39,271 bases of DNA, taken from Desulfobulbaceae bacterium. GTDB lineage: Bacteria; Desulfobacterota; Desulfobulbia; Desulfobulbales; Desulfocapsaceae. Where the stretch lies: the NCBI GenBank assembly GCA_003249645.1, contig QKIH01000001.1, positions 1-39,271 of the forward strand. Direction: 5' to 3'. Every line of letters begins with the position of its first letter. The stretch's first letter is position 1. The notes under the pieces are model-generated. The model had not been told where the DNA came from, searched no databases, and saw only the letters and a list, made by a program, of their open reading frames with translations. A program made the position numbers and the translations under genes. Shown piece after piece: positions 7,991-16,821 of this stretch.

Positions 7991-9235
7991 CTACTGCCTG
8001 CAGGCGGCTGCTTCGCCGGCGATCCAGCCGGTTGAAAAAGCTGCCTGCAGATTGAATCCTCCGGTATCACCGTCAATATCAAGCAGTTCCCCCGTGATAT
8101 AAAGACCATCTATTTTTTTTGACTGCATGGTGTTCGGATCAATTTCCTGCAGTTTAATTCCCCCGGCTGTGACAATTGCTTCATCCATAGAACCGTAAGC
8201 TGTGATCTCAAAACGGACGTTCTTCATCCAGGTGACCAGCTTTTTCCGATCTTTACCACTCAGATCATTGCCGGTAAGGGTCGGGCTGATATCGGTTTCA
8301 TGCAGACAAAACTGGACAAGCTGTGCCGGAAGAAGACCGCGGAGGATACTCGATATCTCTTCTTTGTTACGCGTTGTGACATCACTTTGCAGCCGTTTAT
8401 CAAGCTGGATGTCAGACAATGCGGGTTTAAGATCGAGCAGCAGAGAGACTTTCAGTTTTCTTCTGAGTGCATCAACTGCTGTCAGGCTGACGGTCAATAT
8501 AACCGGACCTGAAAGGGCAGAGTCAACGAAATAGAGTTCACCGAACTGCTCTTCTTTTCGTTTACTGTCGATAAACAGACGTGTTTTTATATTTTTCAGC
8601 TGCAATCCATTGAGTTCTGACGGAATTTTTGGTGAAGTGAGCAGCGGAACAAGCGAAGGACGCAGCGGAGTAAGAGTATGACCGAGTTTTTCAAGCAGGC
8701 GATAACCATCGCCGGTTGAACCGGTCAGCGGGTATGTGGCGCCGCCGGTTGCCATAATCAGGCTGGTACAGGAAATGTTTTCTCTATTGGTCTTCACCCC
8801 GGTTATACGACCATTTTCGACAACGATATCAATAAGCGTTGTCGAGTAGCGTATTTCAACGCCAAGATCCTTGACCCACCGTTCGAGTGCTTTAACAACA
8901 TCAACCCCTCTTTTCCCTTCTGCAGGAAAGACTCTGCCGCCTCGTTCAGTCTGAACGGGCAGATGCAGCTGCTCAAGGAGTGCAATAATATCCTGAGAGA
9001 AAAAGCGGCTGAAAGACTGATGGAGAAAACGGCCGTTTTTACCGTAGTGGGCGATGAAGTCCGGCAGTGCCGCAGTGTTGGTGAGATTGCATCGGCCTTT
9101 TCCGCTGATGCCTATTTTGCGACCGGGCAGTTTCATCTTTTCCAGCAGCAGAACATGCGCTCCTTTCTGAGCAGCCCGTCCTGCTGCAAGAAGACCTGCA
9201 GCCCCGCCTCCCGCTACCACAACCTGATTGGTCAT
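7991..9235 (-). CDS. BaiN/HI0933-like FAD-dependent oxidoreductase
   Basis: A 414-residue flavoprotein. The dinucleotide-binding GGGAAG (9-14) is followed by the family signature PGRKIGISGKGRCNLTN (about 37-53). The C-terminus carries the second FAD contact (ITGELLDIDGDTGGFNLQAAFSTG). This is the YhiN/HI0933 family; characterised relatives include BaiN, an enoyl reductase of bile-acid metabolism, but most members have no known substrate. Its start codon overlaps the stop of pyruvate kinase as ATGA (9232-9235), so it is probably translationally coupled to it. It is convergent with the protease gene, 3 bases apart, with no terminator visible between. Confidence 0.9.
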   Translation of the reverse strand: MTNQVVVAGGGAAGLLAAGRAAQKGAHVLLLEKMKLPGRKIGISGKGRCNLTNTAALPDFIAHYGKNGRFLHQSFSRFFSQDIIALLEQLHLPVQTERGGRVFPAEGKRGVDVVKALERWVKDLGVEIRYSTTLIDIVVENGRITGVKTNRENISCTSLIMATGGATYPLTGSTGDGYRLLEKLGHTLTPLRPSLVPLLTSPKIPSELNGLQLKNIKTRLFIDSKRKEEQFGELYFVDSALSGPVILTVSLTAVDALRRKLKVSLLLDLKPALSDIQLDKRLQSDVTTRNKEEISSILRGLLPAQLVQFCLHETDISPTLTGNDLSGKDRKKLVTWMKNVRFEITAYGSMDEAIVTAGGIKLQEIDPNTMQSKKIDGLYITGELLDIDGDTGGFNLQAAFSTGWIAGEAAACRQ

Positions 9236-10977
9236 GGCAGAGGAGAATCTTCGTAACTGATGTGACCGTTTGAGCAGTTGATGGATATTCTCTGACCATC
9301 CTGGAAATTTTTGGTTGCGTTGGTAACGTCACAGATGGTCGGGATGCCGAGCTCTCTTCCAAGCATGGCTGCGTGTGAGGTCAGTCCCGGTTGTTCAGCG
9401 ATGATGCCTTTGATTTTTTTCAGGTAGGGGATCATTGCTGAAGTGGTTCTGTTGACAACCATGATGGTCTCTTCGGTAACCCGTTCAAGATCTTCATCGG
9501 AGTTGATGACCAGAACATCACCGATCGCGGTTTTGTTGCCGATGCCCTGACCGGTAAAACAGATATCCTCAACGGTATGAACCTTGAGCATATTGGTGGT
9601 GCCGCTGGTTTGCAGAGGCATTCCGGCGGTTATAACAACAATGTCGCCGTTATGGATCAGATTTTCCATGGTGGCGGCATGAATAGCGCGGTCTAGCTGC
9701 TCGTCCATGCTTGATGCTGCGGCACATGGCAACGGAATAACACCGCGTACGAGCTGCAGTTGACGAAGGCTCGTCATAGCAGGGCTTACGGCAATGACCG
9801 GAGCTTTCGGACGATAACGTGCAACCATTCTGGCCGTTGAGCCGGAATTCGTTGCAGTGATGATGGCTGCAGCAGAAAGATCGGCTGCTGTAGCGCAGGA
9901 TGCGTAGGATATGGCATCTGTTACCACCGGGCGTCTGTGTCGAAGACCTGAAGCAAGAATTTCTTCGTAATCAAGGGAATTTTCGGCAATTTCCGCACAG
10001 CGGGTGATAAACTGAATTGCTTTGACCGGATATTTGCCGACGGCAGTTTCGGCAGAAAGCATTACCGAATCTGTCCCGTCGTAAATGGCGTTGGTTACAT
10101 CGTTTGCCTCAGCCCTGGTCGGAGTCGGATTGTAGATCATCGATTCGAGCATCTGGGTGGCTGTAATAACCGGTTTGCCAACTGTGTTGGCGGCCTTGAT
10201 GATCTTTTTCTGGATGACCGGCACTTCTTCAGGCGGCAGTTCAACACCGAGATCTCCCCGCGCTACCATCAGCCCGTCGGCGGCGCTGAGGATTTCTTCA
10301 ACATTGTCAACTCCCTGTCTGGTTTCAATCTTTGCAATGATTGCCTGGGAACCTTTTTCCTCCTCGATGATATGACGAACAGCCCAGACATCGTTTGCAC
10401 TGCGTACAAACGAGGCGGCGATAAAATCGACCTGTTCCTGCACACCGAAGGCAATATCGTCAGCATCTTTTTCAGAAAGAGAAGGCAGATGAACATCAAC
10501 ATCGGGAAGGGCAACACGTTTTCTTGAGGTAAGAACGCCGCCTGCCTGGACGCTGGTGACAACATCGGTTCCCTGAATATCTTTGACATGCAGAGCCAGT
10601 TTCCCGTCATCGAGCAGAATCTTTCCGCCCACTTTAACGTCGTCTGCAATTTTGTTGTAGTTAACACCGATCCGGTTTTCCGAGAAGCTGTTTTCATCCT
10701 GAGTGATGATCAGTTCCTGATTTTCGATCAGATCAATGGGCTCTTTGAGATCGCCAATCCGAATTTCCGGGCCTCGGGTATCAAGCAGAATAGCAGTATT
10801 GCTGCGCAATTTTTTGCGGGCATCCTTTACCAGCTGAATAAGGGCCAGATGACTCTCCCTTTCTCCGTGAGACAGGTTTATTCTGGCAACATCCATTCCG
10901 GCATTGATGAGCTGAACAACATCATCAACGGATTTTGTATTCGGGCCTAATGTGGCTACAATTTTTGTCTTTCTCAT
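9232..10977 (-). CDS. pyk: pyruvate kinase with C-terminal PEP-utiliser (swivelling) domain
   Basis: A 581-residue enzyme making pyruvate and ATP from PEP and ADP. The barrel shows the N-terminal RKTKIVATLGPN, catalytic Lys216 and metal ligands Glu218 and Asp242 (IIAKIETR, MVARGDLG), plus ITATQMLESM (271-280) and SAETAVGKYP. Residues 355-470 form the usual C domain. An extra segment of about 105 residues (475-580) carries GLTSHAAMLGRELGIPT (531-547), the fold of the PEP-utilising mobile domain, as in Geobacillus-type pyruvate kinases. His535 is retained, although no phosphotransfer role is established for that domain. The stop overlaps the BaiN-like start by 4 nt. A 16-bp palindrome lies 43 bases upstream of ATG 10977. 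Confidence 0.96.
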   Translation of the reverse strand: MRKTKIVATLGPNTKSVDDVVQLINAGMDVARINLSHGERESHLALIQLVKDARKKLRSNTAILLDTRGPEIRIGDLKEPIDLIENQELIITQDENSFSENRIGVNYNKIADDVKVGGKILLDDGKLALHVKDIQGTDVVTSVQAGGVLTSRKRVALPDVDVHLPSLSEKDADDIAFGVQEQVDFIAASFVRSANDVWAVRHIIEEEKGSQAIIAKIETRQGVDNVEEILSAADGLMVARGDLGVELPPEEVPVIQKKIIKAANTVGKPVITATQMLESMIYNPTPTRAEANDVTNAIYDGTDSVMLSAETAVGKYPVKAIQFITRCAEIAENSLDYEEILASGLRHRRPVVTDAISYASCATAADLSAAAIITATNSGSTARMVARYRPKAPVIAVSPAMTSLRQLQLVRGVIPLPCAAASSMDEQLDRAIHAATMENLIHNGDIVVITAGMPLQTSGTTNMLKVHTVEDICFTGQGIGNKTAIGDVLVINSDEDLERVTEETIMVVNRTTSAMIPYLKKIKGIIAEQPGLTSHAAMLGRELGIPTICDVTNATKNFQDGQRISINCSNGHISYEDSPLP

Positions 10978-11019
10978 AGGAATATTATCAGCTCTCTGGC
11001 GTAAAAATACAAAGATTTA

Positions 11020-11035
11020 TGTAGATCGATCTACA
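11020..11035. promoter_or_regulatory. perfect 16-bp palindrome upstream of pyk
   Basis: TGTAGATCGATCTACA is fully self-complementary and lies in the promoter region of pyk, ending 43 bases before its start codon. It looks like an operator for a dimeric regulator; which one is unknown. The rest of the gap (10978-11368, 391 bases) shows no gene. It presumably holds divergent promoters for pyk and the FKBP gene, but no strong -35/-10 pair was identified. Confidence 0.5.
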
Positions 11036-11368
11036 GGTATTGTATGTTGAACCTGTTTCGGTGTCAAAAAGTACTATAGTGTCATCAAAAGAAAAAGAGA
11101 AAAATCTGAAAAACTCTCCAGTTTATCAGGCAACCGTTTGGAAACTGCATTAATGTTTTGGCTAAACTGGTCTGGGAAGGGGAAAGGATGGAAAAGATCA
11201 CTCCAGGTGACACAATTTCATGAGATCATGTGAGAAATCTTACGGGTATGAATCTTTATCTACATATGCTATAGTGCTTAGTTCTTGCTTCCTGAAAAGG
11301 TTGGCTGAACTTGGACTGATAACTGACAGCAGGAATTCAGAATAAAACAAAACAAACAGGATGTTATT

Positions 11369-11794
11369 ATGGTAGCAGTAAAAGGCAACAAAGTTAAAAT
11401 TCATTATAAGGGTACCCTTTCCAGTGGAGAGGTTTTTGATAGCAGTGAAGGGCGTGAGCCGCTTGAGTTTGTTATTGGCAGCGGACAGGTAATTGTCGGT
11501 TTTGACGAGGCAGTTACCGGAATGGAAGTCGGTGAGAAAAAAACAGTTCTCATTCCGGTAGACAAGGCCTACGGTGAGAAAAATGATGATCTCATCATGA
11601 CCGTACCAACGGCCCATGTACCGCCTGATCTGAAAGTCGAAGTCGGCATGATGCTTGAAATGGGTGGTGCTCAGGGAGAAGTTCTCCGGGTACAAGTTAT
11701 TGATGTCACTGATAAAGAAGTAATACTCGATGCCAATCCGCCGCTTGCCGGTGAAGATTTGACCTTTGAGATCGAGCTGGTTTCAATCGGCTGA
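11369..11794 (+). CDS. FKBP-type peptidyl-prolyl isomerase, SlyD-like
   Basis: A 141-residue cytoplasmic isomerase/chaperone. The sequence opens VKIHYKGTLSSGEVFDSSEG, continues with QVIVGFDEAVTGMEVGEKK, and has an insert-in-flap domain (about 70-120) between the two FKBP halves. This is the SlyD-like plan. The His/Cys-rich metal-binding tail of E. coli SlyD is missing, so it is the short form. It catalyses cis-trans isomerisation at proline and holds unfolded chains through the flap domain. ATG 11369 is weakly supported by ACAGG upstream. A strong hairpin terminator follows 28 bases after the stop. Confidence 0.94.
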   Translation: MVAVKGNKVKIHYKGTLSSGEVFDSSEGREPLEFVIGSGQVIVGFDEAVTGMEVGEKKTVLIPVDKAYGEKNDDLIMTVPTAHVPPDLKVEVGMMLEMGGAQGEVLRVQVIDVTDKEVILDANPPLAGEDLTFEIELVSIG

Positions 11795-11822
11795 TTTTGC
11801 CTGTTGCATCTTAATTACAAAG

Positions 11823-11851
11823 GGCAGAAGCTTTAACAGCTTCTGCCTTTT
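11823..11851 (+). terminator. intrinsic terminator between FKBP and radical SAM genes
   Basis: Stem GGCAGAAGCT (11823-11832) with AGCTTCTGCC (11838-11847), loop TTAAC, then TTTT (11848-11851). It ends transcription of the FKBP gene. The minus-strand side is followed by a short T-rich stretch, so it may also serve the convergent radical SAM gene, which ends at 11852. Confidence 0.88.
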
Positions 11852-13357
11852 CTATTGCCTGCAAAAAAATGCAGCATGATTTGACGTAAAAGTAGGCGGG
11901 TCTTTTTTGATAATCTCTTTTATCGCCTTATCCTGTCTGAACTCCTTGGTCAGAAATTGTCTGACATGTTTTCTGTCCCATCCGGCCGGATGAACAAAAT
12001 CCCGGTAAAGAGAGAGATCTCCTCCATCGAAAGGGATTGATTCATATTCTCCGTTGCTGCATCCGGATAAGGGCATGTTGAATATTGCAAGGTTGAGAAA
12101 GTTGATATATTCGGCATGGGCAGAAGTGAATACCAGGGTTTGCTTTGCCTGATGATATTCCTCTTCCGGTGTCCCGAAAAGGAGATAGACATAGGTGCCG
12201 ATTCCTGCTTGTGCAAGGTTTTTCAAGGTCGTCGAAATATCTTCTATTTTCGTTCCCTTGTGCATTTTATCGAGCACATCCTGTGAGCCTGATTCGATTC
12301 CCAGTTTCAGCATTATGCATCCTGACTGACGTAAAGCCATGCAGAAGTCAGGGTCGGTGAGCTGTTTGCTGACACGTGTAAATGCGTACCAGCTGGTGCC
12401 GGGAGGATGCCGTATCAGGGTTTTCATCGTTGCGATGCTAAGCGTATTGTCGAGAAAATGAATAAGCACCGGCTTGTGTCGTGCGACAAGGTTTGCAAGA
12501 TCTCGTCTAATTTGTGTCTGAGAAACGGGCAGGTAAGGTGTTTTTTCAGCTTTTTCCGGGCAGAAGGCGCATTTATTCCAGTAGCAGCCGAAGGAGCAGC
12601 TGTAGGGTAAAATGAAACCCGGAGAGAGATAGGCAAGATCTGAAAGAACTGTATAATCCGGTATGGGAGAATTTTCCTTCCTTTCTGTCTGCAGGAGTTC
12701 AGCAAGGCCGGCTTCGCCTGATCCGGCAATCAGATGGTCGATACAGCCATCAAACTTGTTTGTCCAGGCTGGTGATCTCATCCAGCTGGTAATGAGCCCG
12801 CCGCCCATGATAATCTTCGTTTTGCTATAGTTCCTCCTGATGTAGCCGGCTATGCTGAAGGCGCACAGAGCCTGACTCAGGTAGTTAAGAGAAATGCCGA
12901 CATGGGAGAAATTATCTTTTTCAAATAATTGATCAATTCTCTTTGAGAAGATGTCATAAAAGATGTTTTTCTCAGGGTGGTGAAAGCAGTGTAGAAGATC
13001 CTTGCTGTTTGTCGGTGACAGCTGTTCCTCGTAATTGGCAAGTGTGAGATTGACATGGTCCGGGCTGTTGATCTGCAGAAGACGGTTAATGTCATTAACA
13101 GCTCTTTCGTATCGGGAAAAATTGGTATATGTACTGCTGAGACGGAGTGATTCAAGATGGTTTTGCCTGTTTTTAGCTGCACGCTGCGACCATTTATCCT
13201 GACATTTTACAGGGGCATTTATGGTGGCAAGTAGACAGGCCAGATTCAAATCTTCAATGGTATGATTTATTCCATATTTATTTAAAAAACCGGTAAGATA
13301 ACCAATTCCTGCTGGTGGCTCACACGCTTTTGCAGCCGGGGGGAAAAGAAGTAACAT
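11852..13357 (-). CDS. radical SAM protein with B12-binding-like N-terminal region, function unknown
   Basis: A 501-residue protein. The N-terminus (LLLFPPAAKACEPPAGIGYL) and the GGGLITSW ... FDGCIDHLIAGSGE stretch (about 184-215) follow the Rossmann-like B12-binding fold of the BchE-type family, but the cobalamin-binding DxHxxG motif is not evident. The radical SAM core begins at about 247. Its cluster cysteines read C258-x4-C263-x2-C266 in the form CYWNKCAFC, with another Cys at 254; the usual spacing is Cx3Cx2C. Later core elements are present (LKLGIESGSQDVLDKMHKGT). It stands alone, convergent with the FKBP gene, so its substrate cannot be read from context. Confidence 0.85.
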   Translation of the reverse strand: MLLLFPPAAKACEPPAGIGYLTGFLNKYGINHTIEDLNLACLLATINAPVKCQDKWSQRAAKNRQNHLESLRLSSTYTNFSRYERAVNDINRLLQINSPDHVNLTLANYEEQLSPTNSKDLLHCFHHPEKNIFYDIFSKRIDQLFEKDNFSHVGISLNYLSQALCAFSIAGYIRRNYSKTKIIMGGGLITSWMRSPAWTNKFDGCIDHLIAGSGEAGLAELLQTERKENSPIPDYTVLSDLAYLSPGFILPYSCSFGCYWNKCAFCPEKAEKTPYLPVSQTQIRRDLANLVARHKPVLIHFLDNTLSIATMKTLIRHPPGTSWYAFTRVSKQLTDPDFCMALRQSGCIMLKLGIESGSQDVLDKMHKGTKIEDISTTLKNLAQAGIGTYVYLLFGTPEEEYHQAKQTLVFTSAHAEYINFLNLAIFNMPLSGCSNGEYESIPFDGGDLSLYRDFVHPAGWDRKHVRQFLTKEFRQDKAIKEIIKKDPPTFTSNHAAFFCRQ

Positions 13358-13435
13358 GAGTGATGCTCGCTAACTTATTGATAATGTGTATTAAAATTAA
13401 ATAATTAGTTTTTCTGCGGTTAATCATCTATTAAT

Positions 13436-13465
13436 TTGACAAGAATTCAACTCTGGGGCTATACT
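13436..13465 (+). promoter_or_regulatory. sigma-70 promoter of the REC-GAF-kinase gene
   Basis: TTGACA (13436-13441), 18 bases, TATACT (13460-13465). The predicted start near 13472 leaves a leader of about 67 nt before ATG 13539. It makes the TTG at 13476 an unlikely start codon. Confidence 0.75.
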
Positions 13466-13538
13466 GTCTCCTAACTTGTCAGAAATAAACAGTAAAAGTT
13501 ATCATTCTGAACGCCTTTCAGGATTGGGAGTTCTTTTT

Positions 13539-15653
13539 ATGTCTGTAAGCCCTGCTGTTCCTGTAATTTTAACCATTGAAGATGAAGCTTCTGTTCGTTT
13601 CAGTATTTCAAATTTTCTGGAAGATTACGACTACAAAGTTTTAGAAGCGGAAAACGGTAAGGACGGTCTTGATATTATCAGGTGTCAACCTGTTGATCTC
13701 GTTCTTGTTGATCTCAGAATGCCTGAAATGGATGGGCTTGAGGTCCTTTCCGCCGTTCGTGAGATCAATGAGAATCTCCCTGTTATTGTAATTTCCGGAA
13801 CCGGCAACATCAGCGATGTGGTTGAAGCCATGAGGCTTGGCGCCTGGGATTATCTGCTCAAACCTATCACTGATATGACAATGCTTTCCCATGCTATTGA
13901 GAAAGGATTGGAGAGAGCCAGGCTGATCAACGATGAAAGGGCATATCAGGCAAATCTTGAGCGGCAGGTCAGTGAAAAAACGAACGAACTTGAAACGGTC
14001 AATGAGCGTTTGAAAGCGGTTGTTGAAACAACCAAAAGACTGCTTGGTTATGGGGAACTGCTCGACAGCGGCAGTACGCTGCTGCAGGAGTTCGGCACCC
14101 ATATGAATGCTGTGAGCGGTTCTATCTATCAGGTAATTCCTGAAGGCCTGCAGAAGGTCGGAGAGCTCGGCACATATCACAATTATGATTTTCTTCCTTT
14201 CCCTCTCAAGGAAAACAGCGTTTTTTCCCATGCAATGAAAATGATGGAACCTTTTTTCATTGATGATATAGCAAAACATCCCGAATTTTTGCCAAGCGGA
14301 TTTCAATCGTATCACAATGGAACCTGTATCATTTTTCCGATAAAAAAGAAAAACGGGGAACTTCGGGCAATAGTTTCTCTGCACGATAAAGTCCAGCCGC
14401 CCTTTACCACTCAGGATAAGGAAATCGGGTCGATTTTGATGTCCTATTCGGCAGAGGCCCTTGAAACAGCCCATGCAGTAAAAGCCTTGAAAAAGAGTGA
14501 AGATTTTCTTATGCAGGCGCAGAAAATTCAGGCAATAGGCACTATGGCCGGAGGAATAGCTCATGATTTCAATAATATACTCTCTGCCATTGTCGGTTAT
14601 ACCGATCTCAGTCTCTATAGTGGTGAATGTACCGAAAAAATTTATCACAATCTTGAACTGGTGAAAAAGGCTAGCGACAGAGCAAAAGAGCTTGTCAGTC
14701 AGATTCTTGCTTTCAGTAGAACTGAATCATATCAGGAAAAGCCGCTCGATCTTGCCCCGGTAATAAAGGAGGCGCTTAAGCTTCTCCGGTCAACCATTCC
14801 ATCCACAGTTTCTATGGAAAAGGACATTGTCGTAGGGAAGGGAAAAGTGGTGGCTGATCCGACCAGAATTCACCAGATTATCATGAATCTCTGCAATAAC
14901 TCCTTGCATGCCATGGGGAATCAGTGCGGCTGGATCAAAATCACCTATGATAGGGTGCCGGTTGAGGAATGTACGTCATTGCTGGAAACGTTTTCCGGAA
15001 CTCACTGCATGAGATTGCGTGTCTCCGATAACGGTCATGGCATGTCTCCCGATGTGGTTCGAAAGGTGTTTGATCCATACTTTACTACCAAGAAAAAGGG
15101 GATGGGAACAGGGCTTGGCCTTGCCGTTGTGCAGTCTATTGTCCAGGCAAGCGGCGGAACGATTAAGGTGGAGAGCCGTCCGGGTACCGGAACCACATTC
15201 AGCATCTATTTTCCCTGTGTTGAAAATGAAGATGACGCTATACAGGAAGGCTGTGTTCTTGAAGTCCAATCCGGAACGGAGCATATCCTGGTTGTCGATG
15301 ATGAACATGATCTTGTCGATATGACCCGTCTCATGCTTGAGAGACTGGGATACACTGTGACAGTCATGACGAGCAGTGTTGAAGCCTTTGATGCACTCGA
15401 AAAAGAACCGGATCGCTACGATCTGCTGATCACCGATCAGACCATGCCGGTTTTGTCCGGGACTGAGCTGGCTAAACGGGCCATTATGCTTCGATCAGAC
15501 TTGCCGATTATACTTTATACAGGCTATTCTGCGGCCGTTGATGAAAGTGAAGCCCGTAAGATCGGCATTCGGGAATTCATGTTAAAACCATTGAATATCA
15601 ATCGATTATCAAGGATAGTTCGTCAGGTTCTTGATCAGAAAACGTTAACGTAA
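13539..15653 (+). CDS. hybrid histidine kinase, receiver-GAF-kinase-receiver
   Basis: A 704-residue soluble protein with no membrane segment. An N-terminal receiver (about 8-125; Asp58 in LVLVDLRMPEMDG, Lys108) is followed by a coiled coil (about 130-170) and a GAF-like domain (about 170-310). The HisKA domain has phospho-His342 in AGGIAHDFNN, and the HATPase has GMGTGLGLA (521-529). A second receiver ends the protein (Asp633 in LLITDQTMP, Lys683). It is probably an intermediate in a phosphorelay, taking its signal through the first receiver. No partner kinase or DNA-binding regulator is adjacent. ATG 13539 has GGGAG about 8 bases upstream and fits the promoter at 13436-13465. A TTG at 13476 in the same frame would add 21 unconserved residues. 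Confidence 0.93.
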   Translation: MSVSPAVPVILTIEDEASVRFSISNFLEDYDYKVLEAENGKDGLDIIRCQPVDLVLVDLRMPEMDGLEVLSAVREINENLPVIVISGTGNISDVVEAMRLGAWDYLLKPITDMTMLSHAIEKGLERARLINDERAYQANLERQVSEKTNELETVNERLKAVVETTKRLLGYGELLDSGSTLLQEFGTHMNAVSGSIYQVIPEGLQKVGELGTYHNYDFLPFPLKENSVFSHAMKMMEPFFIDDIAKHPEFLPSGFQSYHNGTCIIFPIKKKNGELRAIVSLHDKVQPPFTTQDKEIGSILMSYSAEALETAHAVKALKKSEDFLMQAQKIQAIGTMAGGIAHDFNNILSAIVGYTDLSLYSGECTEKIYHNLELVKKASDRAKELVSQILAFSRTESYQEKPLDLAPVIKEALKLLRSTIPSTVSMEKDIVVGKGKVVADPTRIHQIIMNLCNNSLHAMGNQCGWIKITYDRVPVEECTSLLETFSGTHCMRLRVSDNGHGMSPDVVRKVFDPYFTTKKKGMGTGLGLAVVQSIVQASGGTIKVESRPGTGTTFSIYFPCVENEDDAIQEGCVLEVQSGTEHILVVDDEHDLVDMTRLMLERLGYTVTVMTSSVEAFDALEKEPDRYDLLITDQTMPVLSGTELAKRAIMLRSDLPIILYTGYSAAVDESEARKIGIREFMLKPLNINRLSRIVRQVLDQKTLT

Positions 15654-15730
15654 GGCATTTGTGTTGTTGCCTGGTTTTCTGTTGTTACCGGACAAAAAAA
15701 GAAGTGCTCATCCCTTGCCATATTTCTACA

Positions 15731-15747
15731 TGACAATATCTTTGTCA
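15731..15747. promoter_or_regulatory. inverted repeat upstream of the Tim44-like gene
   Basis: TGACAA-TATCT-TTGTCA, a perfect 6-bp inverted repeat with a 5-bp spacer, 67 bases before ATG 15814. It may be a regulator site. No clear sigma-70 pair accompanies it. Confidence 0.35.
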
Positions 15748-15813
15748 CCTGATACATTTCCGTTTTTTTTACGGTAAATCAACTTATTCAGAATCAAAAT
15801 TACAGGAAGGAAA

Positions 15814-16716
15814 ATGCGTTCAATAAAAACCGATAGACTGCTTGCCTGCTTTATTGCTCTTGTTACGTGCATCTTTTTCAGTGCAGCAATCATGCCGTCA
15901 GATGCATACGCCAAGGCATCATTTGGTGGTAAAATGTTCAAATCAAGCCCTATGAAGACGACGCCATCTCAGCAATATCGTCCTGCACAGGGGCAACAGG
16001 GAAGTTTTACCAAAGGCATGGCGGGCGGTCTGCTCGGCGGAGCACTTGGCGCCATGTTATTCGGTTCTCTGCTGGGAGGCCAGGGACTTGGTCTGCTTCC
16101 GCTTTTACTGCTTGCGGGAGTGGGTTATTTCCTGTTTAGGAAGATGTCTTCAGGCAACTACAACTCCAACCGTCCGCCAACGCCTCCTCCTTTCGGACAA
16201 TATAATACCAATGTTCCGCCTGCCTATCCCACCGATTTCGGCCAGGAAGAGACGAGCGGCAGTATCCCGGTTGATCAGGGGCTTGCACAGATCAGAGCGA
16301 CAGACCCGGGTTTTGATGAGAAATATTTTGCCGAAGTTGCTTCCGATGTGTTTTTTAAGGTGCAGGCTGGCTGGATGAGGCAGGATATTAACAGTTTCAG
16401 AAATCTGTTAGGAGATACCCTGGCGGCAGAATATACACAGCATTTCGAAGAAATGAAGGCAAGGGGCGTGGTGAACAAGCTTGAGTCTATTGCTGTTCGC
16501 GGTGTTGAGATCGTTGATGCCGGTAGTGACGGCCATGAGGATTTTGTCACCGTCCGTTTTACTGCAAGTCTCCTTGATTATACTGTAGAAACCGCCACCG
16601 GCAGGATCATCGAGGGCAGTGATTCTTCACCAATCAAATTTGATGAACGTTGGACCTGGGCAAGACCGGTCAAAACCGAGAACTGGAAGCTTGAAGGTCT
16701 TCATGCTGATGAGTAA
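15814..16716 (+). CDS. Tim44-like domain protein, exported
   Basis: A 300-residue protein. Residues 1-33 form a signal peptide (LLACFIALVTCIFFSAA, probable cleavage after AYA). A low-complexity Gln/Pro/Ser stretch follows, then a glycine-rich hydrophobic segment (about 69-107: GGLLGGALGAMLFG then LLPLLLLAGVGYFLF) that can span the membrane. After a proline-rich linker comes a Tim44-like domain (about 160-298; ATDPGFDEKYFAEVASDVFFKVQAGW and the final WTWARPV...W.L). Bacterial members of this family are poorly characterised, and the name comes from the mitochondrial import subunit. Orientation and partner are unknown. ATG 15814 has AGGAAGG upstream. Flanks: a 6-5-6 inverted repeat before, a hairpin after. 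Confidence 0.87.
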   Translation: MRSIKTDRLLACFIALVTCIFFSAAIMPSDAYAKASFGGKMFKSSPMKTTPSQQYRPAQGQQGSFTKGMAGGLLGGALGAMLFGSLLGGQGLGLLPLLLLAGVGYFLFRKMSSGNYNSNRPPTPPPFGQYNTNVPPAYPTDFGQEETSGSIPVDQGLAQIRATDPGFDEKYFAEVASDVFFKVQAGWMRQDINSFRNLLGDTLAAEYTQHFEEMKARGVVNKLESIAVRGVEIVDAGSDGHEDFVTVRFTASLLDYTVETATGRIIEGSDSSPIKFDERWTWARPVKTENWKLEGLHADE

Positions 16717-16743
16717 ACAGCCCGTGAGGCGATGAACAGAGCT

Positions 16744-16767
16744 GACCGCAGTTTGAGAACAGCGGTC
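16744..16767 (+). terminator. hairpin between Tim44-like gene and pdxH
   Basis: GACCGCaGTT (16744-16753) pairs with AACaGCGGTC (16758-16767), one A-A mismatch, loop TGAG. No T-tract follows, so it is a weak terminator or an attenuating structure ahead of pdxH. Confidence 0.35.
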
Positions 16768-16821
16768 TTAGTCTGCGATAAATTCGCTGGGGCTGCTTCT
16801 TCATCTTAACAAGGGAAACAC

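Noticed and set aside
11270..11275. TATAGT as a -10 element of the FKBP gene
   Set aside because: No acceptable -35 element at a 16-18 base distance, so it was not listed as a promoter.
13641..14648. A 335-codon open frame on the minus strand inside the REC-GAF-kinase gene
   Set aside because: The opposite strand is fully explained by conserved kinase domains. The antisense product has no recognisable domain or ribosome site.
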